DNA of 64,000 nucleotides from Schizochytrium sp. TIO01 (taxonomy: Eukaryota; Sar; Bigyra; Thraustochytrida; Thraustochytriidae). Shown here piece after piece: positions 32,768 to 43,634 of the stretch. The stretch lies in contig SMSO01000034.1 in assembly GCA_004764695.1 (NCBI GenBank), positions 4,162,501 to 4,226,500 of the forward strand. Direction: 5' to 3'. The notes below the pieces were generated by a model that ran no database searches, had not been told where the DNA came from, and saw only the letters and a list, made by a program, of their open reading frames with translations. Position numbers and translations under genes: made by a program. The stretch's first letter is position 1. Every line of letters starts with the position of its first letter.

Positions 32768-35078
32768 ATGTCAGCAGCACCAGAAGCAGCGGATTTGCAG
32801 CGGGAGCATCATATGCAGCAGCAGCTGCAACCATTGCAGCAGGAACAACAGCCTCAGCAGCTTCAGCAACATCAACAGCACATGTCTAATGGAGCGCTTA
32901 CATCCATTGCGCAGCCGGCACCTACGGGTATGATGACTTCGTCAACAACAGCCCCAATCGCATCAGCACATGTAGGCAACATTGTACCCATTAATACGTC
33001 ACAAGCACAAGCACAAGCAAACTCTGGCAATACCACAACAAATGCTCCCATGCAGCAGCAGCAGCAGCAGCAACAACAGCAGCAACAACAACAACAGCAG
33101 CAGCAGCAGATGAACGAAATGCATTTAACAGGTCCTGGCGGGCCACCTCCGAAGACGCCAGGATCTGTCACATCAACCAGTTCTGCTGCTCGCCAAGCAC
33201 GAGAGGAGCAACTTGCGCAGAACAGAGACTGCGGAAAGTGGACCAAAGAAGAAGATGCCCTATTGAAAAAGGCAGTTGACTCCATTGGAGCACGGAACTG
33301 GAAGCGCATCTCACAAGAATTTCTTAATGGCAAACGCAGTGATGTACAATGCTTGCACCGTTGGCAAAAGGTCCTCAAACCGGGGCTCATCAAGGGGCCC
33401 TGGACAAAAGAAGAAGATGACACCATTATGGAAGCCATCGAGAGTGGCGTTACCAAGTGGTCTGAGATTGCGACACTCATTCCTGGTCGCATTGGCAAAC
33501 AATGCCGCGAAAGATGGTTCAACCACCTTGACCCAAGCATCAAGAAAGGTGGATGGACAGAAGAAGAAGATCGTATTCTTGTCGAATACCAGGAGAAATT
33601 AGGAAATCGTTGGTGTGAAATTGCCAAGGTTCTCCCTGGACGCTCTGAGAACGCTGTGAAGAACCGCTGGAACTCCGCAATGCGCAGGAAGTTTCAGCAG
33701 AAACGCAATAAACAAGGTACATCTGCTGTACTTAGCAACATCAAATTGCAGCAGGCAAGTGCCGGTTCTAAACAGCGCAACAATGTCCGTCTCCCACCTG
33801 AGGCGATTCTCGTGGAGCAACCTACAAACCGCAACTCTGTGATCGCAGCTCGTGAAAAGATCAAACGGCACCAAGAACAACTAAAGCAGGAACAAGACGA
33901 TGACAACAGCGATCTTCTAGATTTTTCGTCGCACTCTCCTCTGCCCTCGATCTCGCCAATGCCAGGCTCTTCTTCGTCTTCAGTCACAAGCAGTACACCA
34001 TCTGAGCGCGCAATGAGCAACCGAATCTCTGCAAACGGTGTTCTTGCTGCAGCTGCTGCTGCTGCCGCCGCTGTCAAAGAGGAGCAAGCACTTCTCAAGA
34101 AAAAAGCCCCGTTGCAGAACCGAACCAACTCCAAACACGAGAATTGCAGGTCTTTTCGCAAACGGTGCCAAAAAGCCTGTGCCGGGCAGTGCCACATCTG
34201 CTGGCAGCTCCTCCTCCATATCCACGTCTTCAGCCATTTCTGCCAAGGTAAATCCCGCCTCATCAAAGAAGCGTCCGAGCCCGAGTCTGATCACAACGAG
34301 CTTTTCCGACCCAAATGTCAAAGCGATGCGCCCCAAAAAACGCACCAAGAAGTCAAATGAAGATGGTGCCAAGCATTCCAAGGCCGTGACTAACTTGCTG
34401 AGATATGACCACTTTGTTAAGGAGCTTGCGAAGCGCAAGCACTTGTGTGATATGTCTTTCTCAGATGGACAAAAGCAGGTGATGCACCAAGAAGTCCTCA
34501 ACTTTGTCGAGGCAGCAAACCAGAGCGCCACGTCTCTTGCGGTAAGCGCGGTCTGGAACCATATCCAGCAGTTCGCTTCTGACTTTGGCCATGACAGCTC
34601 AGACGACTTTTTGCTTCTGAGCCCATCACCTCTACCCAAAGCAAGAACCAAGAGTGGGGGCATTTCTGGGGGCACAGTTCGTGGAGCACGCAAAGGTAAC
34701 TCCAACAGGCCCCGCAACTTGCATGTCCAATGTAGCCTAGACCCTTGCGAATGGACCATGGCTGGCGGCACACCGACAGTTTTGGCACAATCTAACACTC
34801 CTGTTAGTGACATGCTCAACTTTATGCCGCCCCTTTCGGCGTTCAACCCTTGTGTATTTTCACCAACGCCACGTGGAGGTCACAGCTGCCCAACGCCACT
34901 CAACGCTTTACCTACTCCCACTGGCCTTGACATGAAGAAACTTGATGTGTCTGCCTTCGAAGACAGTCTTTTTGGGGACAGTTTGTTTCTCATGGAGCCA
35001 TTAACACTCAGCGGCAATCCCCCTGTGCTTTCACCTATCCTGCGTCAGTCTCATCACACCTTGCTTACTTCTGACTAA
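32768..35078 (+). CDS. R1R2R3-type Myb transcription factor (one apparent frame change)
   Basis: This is a nuclear DNA-binding protein of the three-repeat Myb class (animal c-Myb, plant MYB3R), typically acting on cell-cycle genes. Repeats span about residues 154-204, 206-256 and 258-307, each with three Trp: W158/W178/W199, W212/W231/W250, W263/W282/W301. R2 carries the conserved IGKQCRERWFNHL and R3 the ENAVKNRWNS recognition-helix sequences. The N-terminus is Gln-rich with a 19-Gln run (33053-33109), and an Ala run follows near residue 425-435. The ATG frame ends at 34360, but coding-like sequence continues one base ahead to a stop at 35078 (basic KKRTKKSNEDG, then a Ser/Pro-rich tail). 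The switch lies between about 34037 and 34149. Options are an extra A in the A6 run at 34100-34105 (769 residues), or an intron at 34038-34149 (GTGTTC...TTGCAG, 732 residues). Repeat identity is certain; the exact gene model is not. Confidence 0.93.
33053..33109 (+). repeat. CAG/CAA repeat encoding 19 glutamines
   Basis: A mixed CAG/CAA tract encodes 19 Gln in the Myb N-terminal region. The CAA interruptions suggest a stable tract rather than a pure expanding repeat. Confidence 0.95.
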
Positions 35079-35679
35079 GTCGATGATATCTACGACAGAA
35101 CAAAAGGCGAATATTGCGCCACATTTGCTATATACCTACTGAGATATTGAACTCCCAAAGGGAACTGAAAGAAGCCAAGACACATGTTGCCTTACATACA
35201 TTATACAGTCTTTCTAGGTTCTCCTCGATCAAATATCATTTCTTGAAAATCACTTACACCAGAACATTAGGAGGTTATTTCCCAACCTCTGCGCCACTTA
35301 TTGAGCGTACCTAAGTTCATTTTTCTTATGTAAACAAGACAAGCAGCAGCATAAAATTAATAAATAACGAGACGCCTCCTTCGCATTCTCTAAAATGATA
35401 AACAAATGATAGTTTTTTTTTACACTTTCAAGTTTCTTCAAGTTTGTGATTAGGTAAAGACAAAAATGTATGTCTGATTGTCTCCTGTCGTGCTTGAGAC
35501 ACAATTAATCACATGGACGAAAGTTATGTAGGGATCTTAAGAGCCTCAAAAATTGCAAAGAAACAATACCACACACAATACAATTGCAATCCAATTACAA
35601 TTTGGCCCATAACTACCTTTGCTTTACAATACTGAAATACTCATGAATAACAAAAAGATACGATGCAAAAACCACAAGA
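35079..35679. other. Convergent 3' spacer
   Basis: An AT-rich 601-bp stretch lies between the convergent 3' ends of the Myb gene and the EF-hand/PH-like gene. Frames in it are short and unremarkable. Confidence 0.65.
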
Positions 35680-38600
35680 TTAATCTTCAGCACAATCTTC
35701 AAATGAGTCTTCCTCATCCTCCAAACTACCCAAATTGCCATTACGAGTTTGGTAATCATTCCCATCTAAGCTGCTTCGAGGATTTGTAGGAGGTCGACGT
35801 GAGGGAACAGTAGGATAATTGTCGTCAGTCCCTGTACGTGGTCTTCCCGCCATTCCAGAAGGTGGCTGGGGACTTCTTCTCTGTGGAAATACAGTCGTGT
35901 TCATGCCTTCAGCAGCATGTCTAAGCAACTTCGCTGCATTTTCTAATTGTCGGAGGCGCTCATCCTGCTCCTCATACTCCCCGTACTGTGTCACAGGTGT
36001 GACAGCAGAACGAGCAACGTTTCCATTGGGTTGAAATCCGGGAGACATAAAGCTTGACGATGGAGATCGCTGCGTAGGCCGTGAAAATCGTGAATCGTCA
36101 ATACCAGAAGAGTATCTTTGGTCCATATTTTCGAGAGGGGATAGCCGCAAGGGATTGAAATCACCAGATTCATGTTGTCCGTTGTAAAGTGGACTCGCAC
36201 TACGCATGGTCGATGGACTCATTCTAGGGTTGTATTGACTTGGTGGCGCAGAAGATGCGTTTTTCTTTTGAACCCAGGACTGCGATGGTTCGATTCCATC
36301 ACGAGAAAACGATGAACTAACAGTTGGAGGCCCGAATGGAAAGCTCGAGCCTAGTGGCGAAGAATTAGAACGCTCCCCAGATGCAGCTGCTGCAATAACA
36401 AAGCAAATGTCAGCATGCCAAGCATCTATTTCATCCCTTTCCTCAGCAAAAAACTTGTACGAGCGCTCTGAGGTACGAACAACCAGGCCGTGAGCGGATC
36501 TCTGCAAGATACGTGCAACAGTTGAACCGTGAAGACGCACAGACCCCTGATTCGAATGGCCATTAGAAGAAGACATTGATAGCTCAGAAGCCCCTGGCTG
36601 AGCACCTAAACACAATTTTACGTACAATTCACGAGAACCAGTTGTTCCAAACGGCTGGGTTCTTAAAATTCCTTCACGGATCGTACTCTCACTTCTGCGA
36701 GGGGAGATTCCTCGACGTGAAAGGAGTTCTTCAGTAGAGTCAGCGTTTGGAAACGAATCAATGTCTTTCTGACCTGGCGAACCCGAGATAGACCCCAGAG
36801 CAAACTTCGCAGCAAGCATATGTTCGATAGCTACATCAATACTTAATGGGGTCCAAACCGCATTAGCTAAGTTCGATGGCAGAATCATAGCACGTTCACG
36901 AAGTCTCGAACGTAGTAAGGATTTATCTTGGGCTGGCATTTGAACAATTACAATTTGACTTGAATCTCCATTACCATCGTCATATGCAGAGGATCCGGTT
37001 GAGGAAGAATTCCGCCGCGACTTGCTTTGGACCCCTCTATCATGATCATTAGGGGACGAAGCAGCACGAGACATGTCAATGTAAACTTGCTTGTCATCAT
37101 GGGAAAGCCCGTCCCACAATGTTGAAACTTGAGAAGGTGAAAATCCAAAAAGTTTGGTTTTCTCTGCCTCGAACAGACGGTAACCTTTGATCATGTGAGC
37201 CCCATCCTGTTGGTGTACTGTTCGACCTGGAGATTGTGGAGAAGGTGCAAACGAAGAGTCGAACGGGTTTCCACTGTAGAGGCCCTCCCCCTGGTACGCG
37301 TCCGTACTCATCTTGTCGAGAGCCGAGACGCCGTCAGTGCGACCAGACACGTTTGATTCCGCTTTGCTATATGGCACATGTTTCCCGTTAGCGTTGTTTG
37401 CCTCATCCAGAGCCTCTAGGTCAATCATGTATCGAGCGACGTGGTCAGATACAGATCCAACGGAAGGACGACCTTCGTTAGTTCGAGAGTTTAATTCATT
37501 TGAACTATGCCCGTACAAAGTTCCAGAAGGTTTCCGAGATTTGAGAATACTTTGGGAGCTTGGACGTGGAGAATATTCCGTTGAAACACCTGTAAGTTCA
37601 GTTTGGGGTGCTTCACCAAAGTATCGGATAATCAACTTATTTAGTGAGCTTTTGAAGGAATCCACAACACGTTCAATTAGTTTAAACCAGTGAGGTTGGG
37701 AGCGTGCAGAGCTTCCCCGGGCAAAGCCTTTCCACAACAAGTTGATATCCTCTGTACTTCCCCACTCATGTGCTGGGGCGTACCTCTCGAGCCGGATTCG
37801 CGGGCCTTGGACACAAAGGAATCGAGCTAGCGCGATTGAGGTACCATCCTGAGATTCTTTTTCCTCAATTTCGCGGTTCACAACGTGAACCCAACAACTA
37901 GAAACTTCAGCAAACACATCTTCGTGTGAGTTGAGCGTCACCAGTAGCTTATGCAAACCCATATCATCTAGAGTCAGTGTAGGTGCCATGTTCCCGTTTG
38001 CAGAAGGCCTCCGTCTCGCAAATTGTGTTGAAGTTGATGCACCTGATTCTGCGAGCTGGAGGCAGTGTTCTTTAAACTGCCCTAACGTTAGCACTCCATC
38101 ACGAGTTTGGTTGTTTGCAAGAACTCGCAAAGTACGCATTCCCAAATCCTGTAGATTCTGCACAGACATTTTAGCCCTAAACTTTGACGGGTCTTTTCCT
38201 GAAAGACGTTCCCAAGCGTCAACTTGCTGTGTGAATACTAACCCTAATGCGTCATCTGCAGTGATAAATCCTCGTCCCTCGCGATCAAGACAAAAAAACA
38301 CTTTTTCACATAGCGCTAATCGCATGCGCATTTTCTGTGCTTGCTCTGGGAAGGCTTTGGTGACTGCAAGCAAACTTCTGTTCCTCTCATTAACCACTGT
38401 CGCAAAGATGAGCGCCAGATTCCGCTCACTGAGTTCTCTTGAGCCAATTTCTGTGCAAAAGACTGCTTTTGATACTCGAGATATTGATTTATTTCGTGAC
38501 GGCGATGTGACACTGTCAGGTTTCGATGCTGCTGATCCTCTATGAGCTTGCCCCCATCTAGCAAAAATACGCACGAATTCACCAGCACTAAGGTCACCAT

Positions 38601-38730
38601 TAACACGATGTTGCAACGAATCTAACATCCCCTGCAGGTCATCAATGCTCGCTTCAGGAGCTGTTTCCACAATAAGTGCCCACCAGAGCCCCTCTGCAAG
38701 GCCAAGCCACCGTGATGTCGGAGCCCGCAT
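35680..38730 (-). CDS. Conserved-looking protein with degenerate EF-hand and PH-like segments
   Basis: This 1016-residue protein is not recognised as a named family. Residues 141-166 (EKVFFCLDREGRGFITADDA) look like an EF-hand with a degenerate loop beginning at D149. Residues ~199-226 (ANNQTRDGVLTLGQFKE) look like a second, weaker one, so real calcium binding is uncertain. Residues ~240-390 are probably a folded helical region. Residues ~696-780 (ELYVKLCLG ... SYKFFAEERDEIDAWHADI) have the look of a PH-domain strand set with the closing Trp helix. Between these and after them lie long Ser/Pro/Asn-rich disordered stretches. A short coiled coil (DERLRQLENAAKLL, ~918-943) comes near the end. 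A membrane- or cytoskeleton-linked signalling adaptor is possible. The ATG at 38730 is the first in frame; the neighbouring gene ends 244 bp upstream. Confidence 0.85.
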   Translation of the reverse strand: MRAPTSRWLGLAEGLWWALIVETAPEASIDDLQGMLDSLQHRVNGDLSAGEFVRIFARWGQAHRGSAASKPDSVTSPSRNKSISRVSKAVFCTEIGSRELSERNLALIFATVVNERNRSLLAVTKAFPEQAQKMRMRLALCEKVFFCLDREGRGFITADDALGLVFTQQVDAWERLSGKDPSKFRAKMSVQNLQDLGMRTLRVLANNQTRDGVLTLGQFKEHCLQLAESGASTSTQFARRRPSANGNMAPTLTLDDMGLHKLLVTLNSHEDVFAEVSSCWVHVVNREIEEKESQDGTSIALARFLCVQGPRIRLERYAPAHEWGSTEDINLLWKGFARGSSARSQPHWFKLIERVVDSFKSSLNKLIIRYFGEAPQTELTGVSTEYSPRPSSQSILKSRKPSGTLYGHSSNELNSRTNEGRPSVGSVSDHVARYMIDLEALDEANNANGKHVPYSKAESNVSGRTDGVSALDKMSTDAYQGEGLYSGNPFDSSFAPSPQSPGRTVHQQDGAHMIKGYRLFEAEKTKLFGFSPSQVSTLWDGLSHDDKQVYIDMSRAASSPNDHDRGVQSKSRRNSSSTGSSAYDDGNGDSSQIVIVQMPAQDKSLLRSRLRERAMILPSNLANAVWTPLSIDVAIEHMLAAKFALGSISGSPGQKDIDSFPNADSTEELLSRRGISPRRSESTIREGILRTQPFGTTGSRELYVKLCLGAQPGASELSMSSSNGHSNQGSVRLHGSTVARILQRSAHGLVVRTSERSYKFFAEERDEIDAWHADICFVIAAAASGERSNSSPLGSSFPFGPPTVSSSFSRDGIEPSQSWVQKKNASSAPPSQYNPRMSPSTMRSASPLYNGQHESGDFNPLRLSPLENMDQRYSSGIDDSRFSRPTQRSPSSSFMSPGFQPNGNVARSAVTPVTQYGEYEEQDERLRQLENAAKLLRHAAEGMNTTVFPQRRSPQPPSGMAGRPRTGTDDNYPTVPSRRPPTNPRSSLDGNDYQTRNGNLGSLEDEEDSFEDCAED

Positions 38731-38974
38731 TTTGTTTACTTTATCGTTTTTACCAAAGATAATTAGACTCCGCGATTCAACTTAATTCTGACAAACGTGA
38801 GATCGGTCCACTCTCTTCCTTCAACTTAGGAGGGAAGTCGCCAACTCTACAAGCTCCCTCTGATCAGGGCTTTCCAGTCTCCGCTCAAAAGTGCTTCGAA
38901 TGCACCACCCTTTGTGAGCTCGCGGTTGGATCAGACAATCCTTAGTTTGAGTCGAATCTGCTTTGCACGGTCCC

Positions 38975-41900
38975 TCACACTAGATCCACAAGTGTCTGCA
39001 GCACACGCCTTGCCACCGCTGCGACGCTGGCTTCACCTTCCCCCTCCAATCGTTGTGCTGCCGCGCGCACCGTCTCGATGTCGGCTGCGCGAGGCCTTGA
39101 AGAGGATTTGCTCTGCTCGCGAAGGTAACCAAAACTTTGGTTTTGCAAAAGGCTCTGTTCTCCTGATTGTTCTTTTCCCTGTCCTTGTGTGCTCATAATA
39201 ACCTCGTTACTGTTCTTATTTAGGTCTCCTCCTTCCTTGTCTGGGCTCTCCCCATTGGGTGCCAACTTGCCATCGTGGTTGTTACTCTTAAGGTTAAGAT
39301 TAGGAGGATCATTAGAACCGGCGAGGGTATTGCGATTGGAATTTTGACTGCCGGGCACAGCACGTGAAGACAATAATTCTGAGCACGATTGCGGTGTTGG
39401 AGAGGGGCTCACAGGTGTGATTGGATTTACTGTACATGACGAATCTGGAGCTGTCAAACAGGGTGCGACAGTCGTAGGATCATTGCTTTGTGCGATTCCT
39501 CTGCCCGAATTCAGGTTGATATTCGAGCAAACAGGTACACGCTTAGTGGAATTTGGGCCAGATCTACAATCGGTGTTTAATAATTGACCAGCAGCAGGGG
39601 AGGATATCAACGATTGTGCCCTCCCCACTGTACTTTCAGAGACTAATATATCCTTTGAGGATTTCAAGGAGTTCAAGAGAGGTATAAGAAGAGGTGCGCC
39701 AACGAGAAATTGAGATTCAGCAGATCTGGGAAAACGACGTGGTGTTGAGAGTGCTTCAGAAGCAATATCGTTCTTACCAGGCAATACTGAAGCGAGGACA
39801 CTGAGACAACGACTTAAATCGAGAATTTCCAGATGAGCGGCCAGATAGTAAAGAATGCATGGCGCAACTCTAACCTTTGACGAAGAATAGCTGGGAACTT
39901 GCGCAAGTACCTCAGAGAACACATCTACAGTTGATAACTTGGGATACCATGTTTCGAAAGTATGGGTCACCCACGCACCCAAAATAAGTAAATCACAACA
40001 TTTAGCGTATGAAGATCTGGCTGCCATGGCTTCCCAGAGAATGAATTGTGAACATGGTGGAAACTTCGGGCCTTGACACAAACTTAACAATTCCTGAACT
40101 TGATTTTCGAGAACAAGCTGTTCGCCGTTGATAAAGGCATTTCGATATTTAAGCCAAATGAACATGCCAAGGAAAGGCTGGATTAGCGAAACGTGAGCAG
40201 ATTTGTTTCTCGCGAATGGATCATTTTGACAAAATATGTTCAAGACATGTAATATATGACTCAAGGTAACTTCCCCTAGATCACATTTGCTTGCGAGAAG
40301 CTTCAAAAGGCTTCGCACAAGCTTCTCACGACGTCCGCTGTCAGAAGAAGGCCATGCCCCAATTACGCATGACGCAAGATGCACAGTTGTACGATCCACA
40401 TCTTCTTCAGACTTATTTAATGCATTGCTCATGCTTTCCTCTACTCTTGCACACAGCGCGGCTACAAGAGAGGGCCAAAATTCCAGAGCGTGCGTGCAAA
40501 ATACCTGGCGAATATGAGAACCCCAGCCGGGAACAAGAACTAGGACACCATTCAGAAGATCTGGGTTGTTTGGAATCGATGGACATACTGAGAGCGGTCG
40601 CGAAGATCTTCTTTAGATCGTTCTCAGCTCTTGAAGAATCGATTGCCTGTAGTCCATCCAAAAAGATCTCAGTTGGTTTCATCACTTCTATAGTCTCTTC
40701 CCTAAAAGCTGGAGGAGAAAATGATGGTGTAAGTTCCATCGCCTGAATCCGAGACGAAGCCCAAACTTGTAGAGCCACACGATCAACCAATAGGCCTCCC
40801 TCTCCATCATTCAAACTATAGTTTGCCAAAGCAAGAACAAGTTGTGTATGTGCATCTTTTGCAAGCTGCAGGTTACCATACCACATGGGATACATAACTC
40901 TACCCAAAATTGTTGGAACGAGCCAAAACTTGGCAAGTCTTGCAAAGTTTTTCGCAAACTCTAGCAAAGGTGTGGGCGACTGGTTGATAATATAATCTCC
41001 AATAAAGAGGTGTACAAGATAATGTGAAACGCGACTTTGCGCAGAAACAGTAGAATCCGAGGCTATTTTACGAAATGCTTGAGTAACGCCAAGGAAATTG
41101 ATCTCCTCACGAAGATGTGCTACAAGAGCTCGAGATTGAAGCACATTGTTGGAAAGCCTTGTTCTTTTCTTGTGCACAACCATGACGTGCTCTCTAATTG
41201 CTTCAATAGATTGCCCAGACACAAGAGTTTTCCATGCGCGAAAAATGTCTCGGTCGATATTTTCAGAGGGAGGCAGTGAATTTGTATGAAAGCGCTTCAT
41301 AACTTTCTCACGAAACCATGTCCGATAAATTTGATTTTCATCTGGATTATTCAGAATTGCCTTATGTTCAGCATCTTGCTCAATGTTATCCGGCGTTGTT
41401 TGGCATGGCGGCAGGTTTCCTACTGTAGCTGCTTGAGCAAGTTGCGAAGCTAATATCAACTTAGAAGTTCGGAGTTTAGATGACTTTGACTTTCCGAAGC
41501 ATTCCTCTAATAGGTCGTTAGCGATCAGGAGAGCCTGTGCGCGCCCTTCAAGGCCAGGGGTTGCGTTTACACATAAATAAAGTGATAGCCAATCACATTC
41601 TTGAGCAGACTTCGCATCAAGATAAACATCAACAAACATCCGTACAATCGAGGCATTGCCTAACGTCTCAGCTAAGGATTTCAATAATCGCATTTGAACT
41701 AGGAGAGCCTCCATGAAGCCTTGTGCAGGAGCGCTCTCTGCTGAGCTCCCAGTGAACCAGGCCAGGGGTTTACAAATACCTCCAAAAAAACGTTCTGCTT
41801 GTTCCTTCGACTCAGCTTGGAAGGAGTACTGAAATATTGTGAGGCCTTGCACATACTCCTTGAAACTCAAACTAGTCTCTCGCAAGCACCACGCAAGAGC

Positions 41901-42431
41901 CCCACGTGTGCCTGAAGAACTGTTTACGAGATCCCTCCATGCTTCTGGGCTCTGTGATTGTGAAATGATTGTACGCCAAAATTTCGCATCTATAGTGGAA
42001 AACCTCGTCACACAGTACTCTGCTACACGTCTACTATGAATCACTTTTGCTTTATGAAGCCCTTCTACTAAGAGCACTAATGTCTCTAACTTTTCATCAG
42101 GAACCATATCTAGAGCTTGCACACTAATGACAGAACCTCGAAGACCAAGTTCTCGTGACGCCTTTACCACCTCATCTGAGTTCTGTGACATCGCCGCAGC
42201 CACCAGCATCCTTGACAGTCGTGCAATACTTTGATGGCTCAGATTGTCTTCGCTTCTGACAAATTTCGCTTTTTTGGCATCTCCGGACACGTCAAGTTTG
42301 CCTTCGAGAGCGGTCTCCGTTGAAGCGGAGTCTTCGGAACGCCATGTGGTGGTTAGATCAGGCCGGATCCGTTTGCCAACAGCAGAGCGCGCTGTCCGTG
42401 CAAGCTGCAAAACAGCGTCCACGTCGTCCAT
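38975..42431 (-). CDS. Long helical protein of unknown function (one apparent frame change)
   Basis: Two minus-strand frames overlap head to tail and read as one protein. The first starts at the ATG 42431 (MDDVDAVLQLARTARS). It is helical throughout, with HEAT/ARM-like amphipathic segments, and goes out of frame after ENDLKKIFATAL. The second frame is open from just past a stop at 40613-40615. It reads NPDLLNGVLVLVPGWGSH and HALEFWPSLVAALCARVEES before reaching its first ATG at 40432, so its true coding part begins well upstream of that ATG. It ends at 38975 after a Ser/Asn/Pro-rich tail and a short terminal helix. The switch lies within about 40561-40612. A GTATGT...CCCAG segment of 28 nt at 40561-40588 would restore the frame if spliced, giving 1142 residues; a one-base indel would do so too. 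No family is recognised; a large nuclear-complex subunit is a guess. Confidence 0.8.
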
Positions 42432-43622
42432 ACTAGGCTCTGAGCCAGTCCAGGCGCTCAAGATGAACCAATCTAAATATCAAGCGAGTGGGATTGCAAC
42501 TAATAAGTTCAACTTGGTTTTGGATGCCTACATTCGCGTTCTTACTAAGGTACACTTTAAAAAATGTACTTTTTAATTTTTAATTTAAAACATATATATA
42601 TTTTTTAAGATGATGAATAATAGCAGTACTCTTTTTTACCTGAGGTCAGGATCGATTTTGACTGAGAATTATGCTTTATGAGAGTGGTCCAGCTTGAGTC
42701 AATTACAGGTGGATTTCGTGAATAAGCAATTCATGTGAGAGATGATTAGTTTGTGAGGGGAAGTGGAGGTTACTGAAAGAGGAAGGAACGAGACCCATTT
42801 GTTTACACAGTGGGGCTAAGAAGAGATTGTCTTGCGATGTGCTTGAAATGTAAGTGGGTACATATATATTGTGTTTCAACTCAGATCAGAGACTAACTTC
42901 TGGTTGAGAGATTGCAATCATGCTATACTGATGTTAAGACACGGCTAGAAAACGTTGCACACTAATTATATGCAGTGCCAAGAATTATTCATCAAGAATG
43001 ACAGGGAAGTCTATACTCATCCGTTTGGCAGATATTTCTTTTGAATAAGAGCTGTAGGAGTCTAACAACATGTTAATGCTCAAAAGAGAGAAATTGTGAG
43101 AAACCTAACAAATGGAATTCCGTCTCTTTCAGCCTCTCTAATTCCTTTGATTGAAAAAGTTGAATCCTACATTATAGATTTTGAGGCTGTTGTCGGAGGA
43201 CAAGAGTACCCGGTAGGTAATGAGTTTAATTTACCATAGGGTTTGGAAGAGAGCTCGTGATTTCACGCAGAATTCTACTCAGTCAGCAAGTAAAAGAGCT
43301 TGCCTTTGAAGCTGCGTACTGTAGGATGGGTATTCTTATACCGGTTGTACCTATTACGTAACCCCATAAGTGTAAAGGTACGTTTCTGTTAGTCTCGTCT
43401 CGGTGTACCTGCAGAACCCAGCAGTGCAAAAGAGCATTCCCTGGCTTAGGATTACACATCTTATGCTCCCGTTTTCGGGTTTTCGTGAAAATCTGTGTTT
43501 GTGTAGACGCTTTATATTTGCTTCCTAATCTAATCGTGTGAATTTGCATAAATTTCAAGTTTGATATTAAGCGACTTTCAAAAGCCATAATGCTGCCCAT
43601 TCTTGTTGCTCTTTCTAGACAC

Positions 43623-43634
43623 TACCTAGGTAGT
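43623..43634. repeat. CTACCTAGGTAG palindrome
   Basis: A perfect 12-bp palindrome is followed by TACCTACCC and, 120 bp on, by CACCTAGGTACCTG. It belongs with other GGTA/TACC-rich motifs in the gene-poor blocks. Confidence 0.9.

Noticed and set aside
34038-35078. Independent gene in the second Myb frame
   Set aside because: It has no ATG at its left end (GTG) and continues the composition of the Myb activation region, so it is treated as the Myb C-terminus.
38975-40432. Separate 485-residue gene starting at ATG 40432
   Set aside because: Clear coding-like sequence continues in the same frame for about 50 codons upstream of this ATG and joins the preceding frame, so it is the C-terminal part of one gene.
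42432-42461. Upstream TTG start for the helical-protein gene
   Set aside because: TTG is not an expected eukaryotic start here; the first in-frame ATG after the upstream stop is at 42431.
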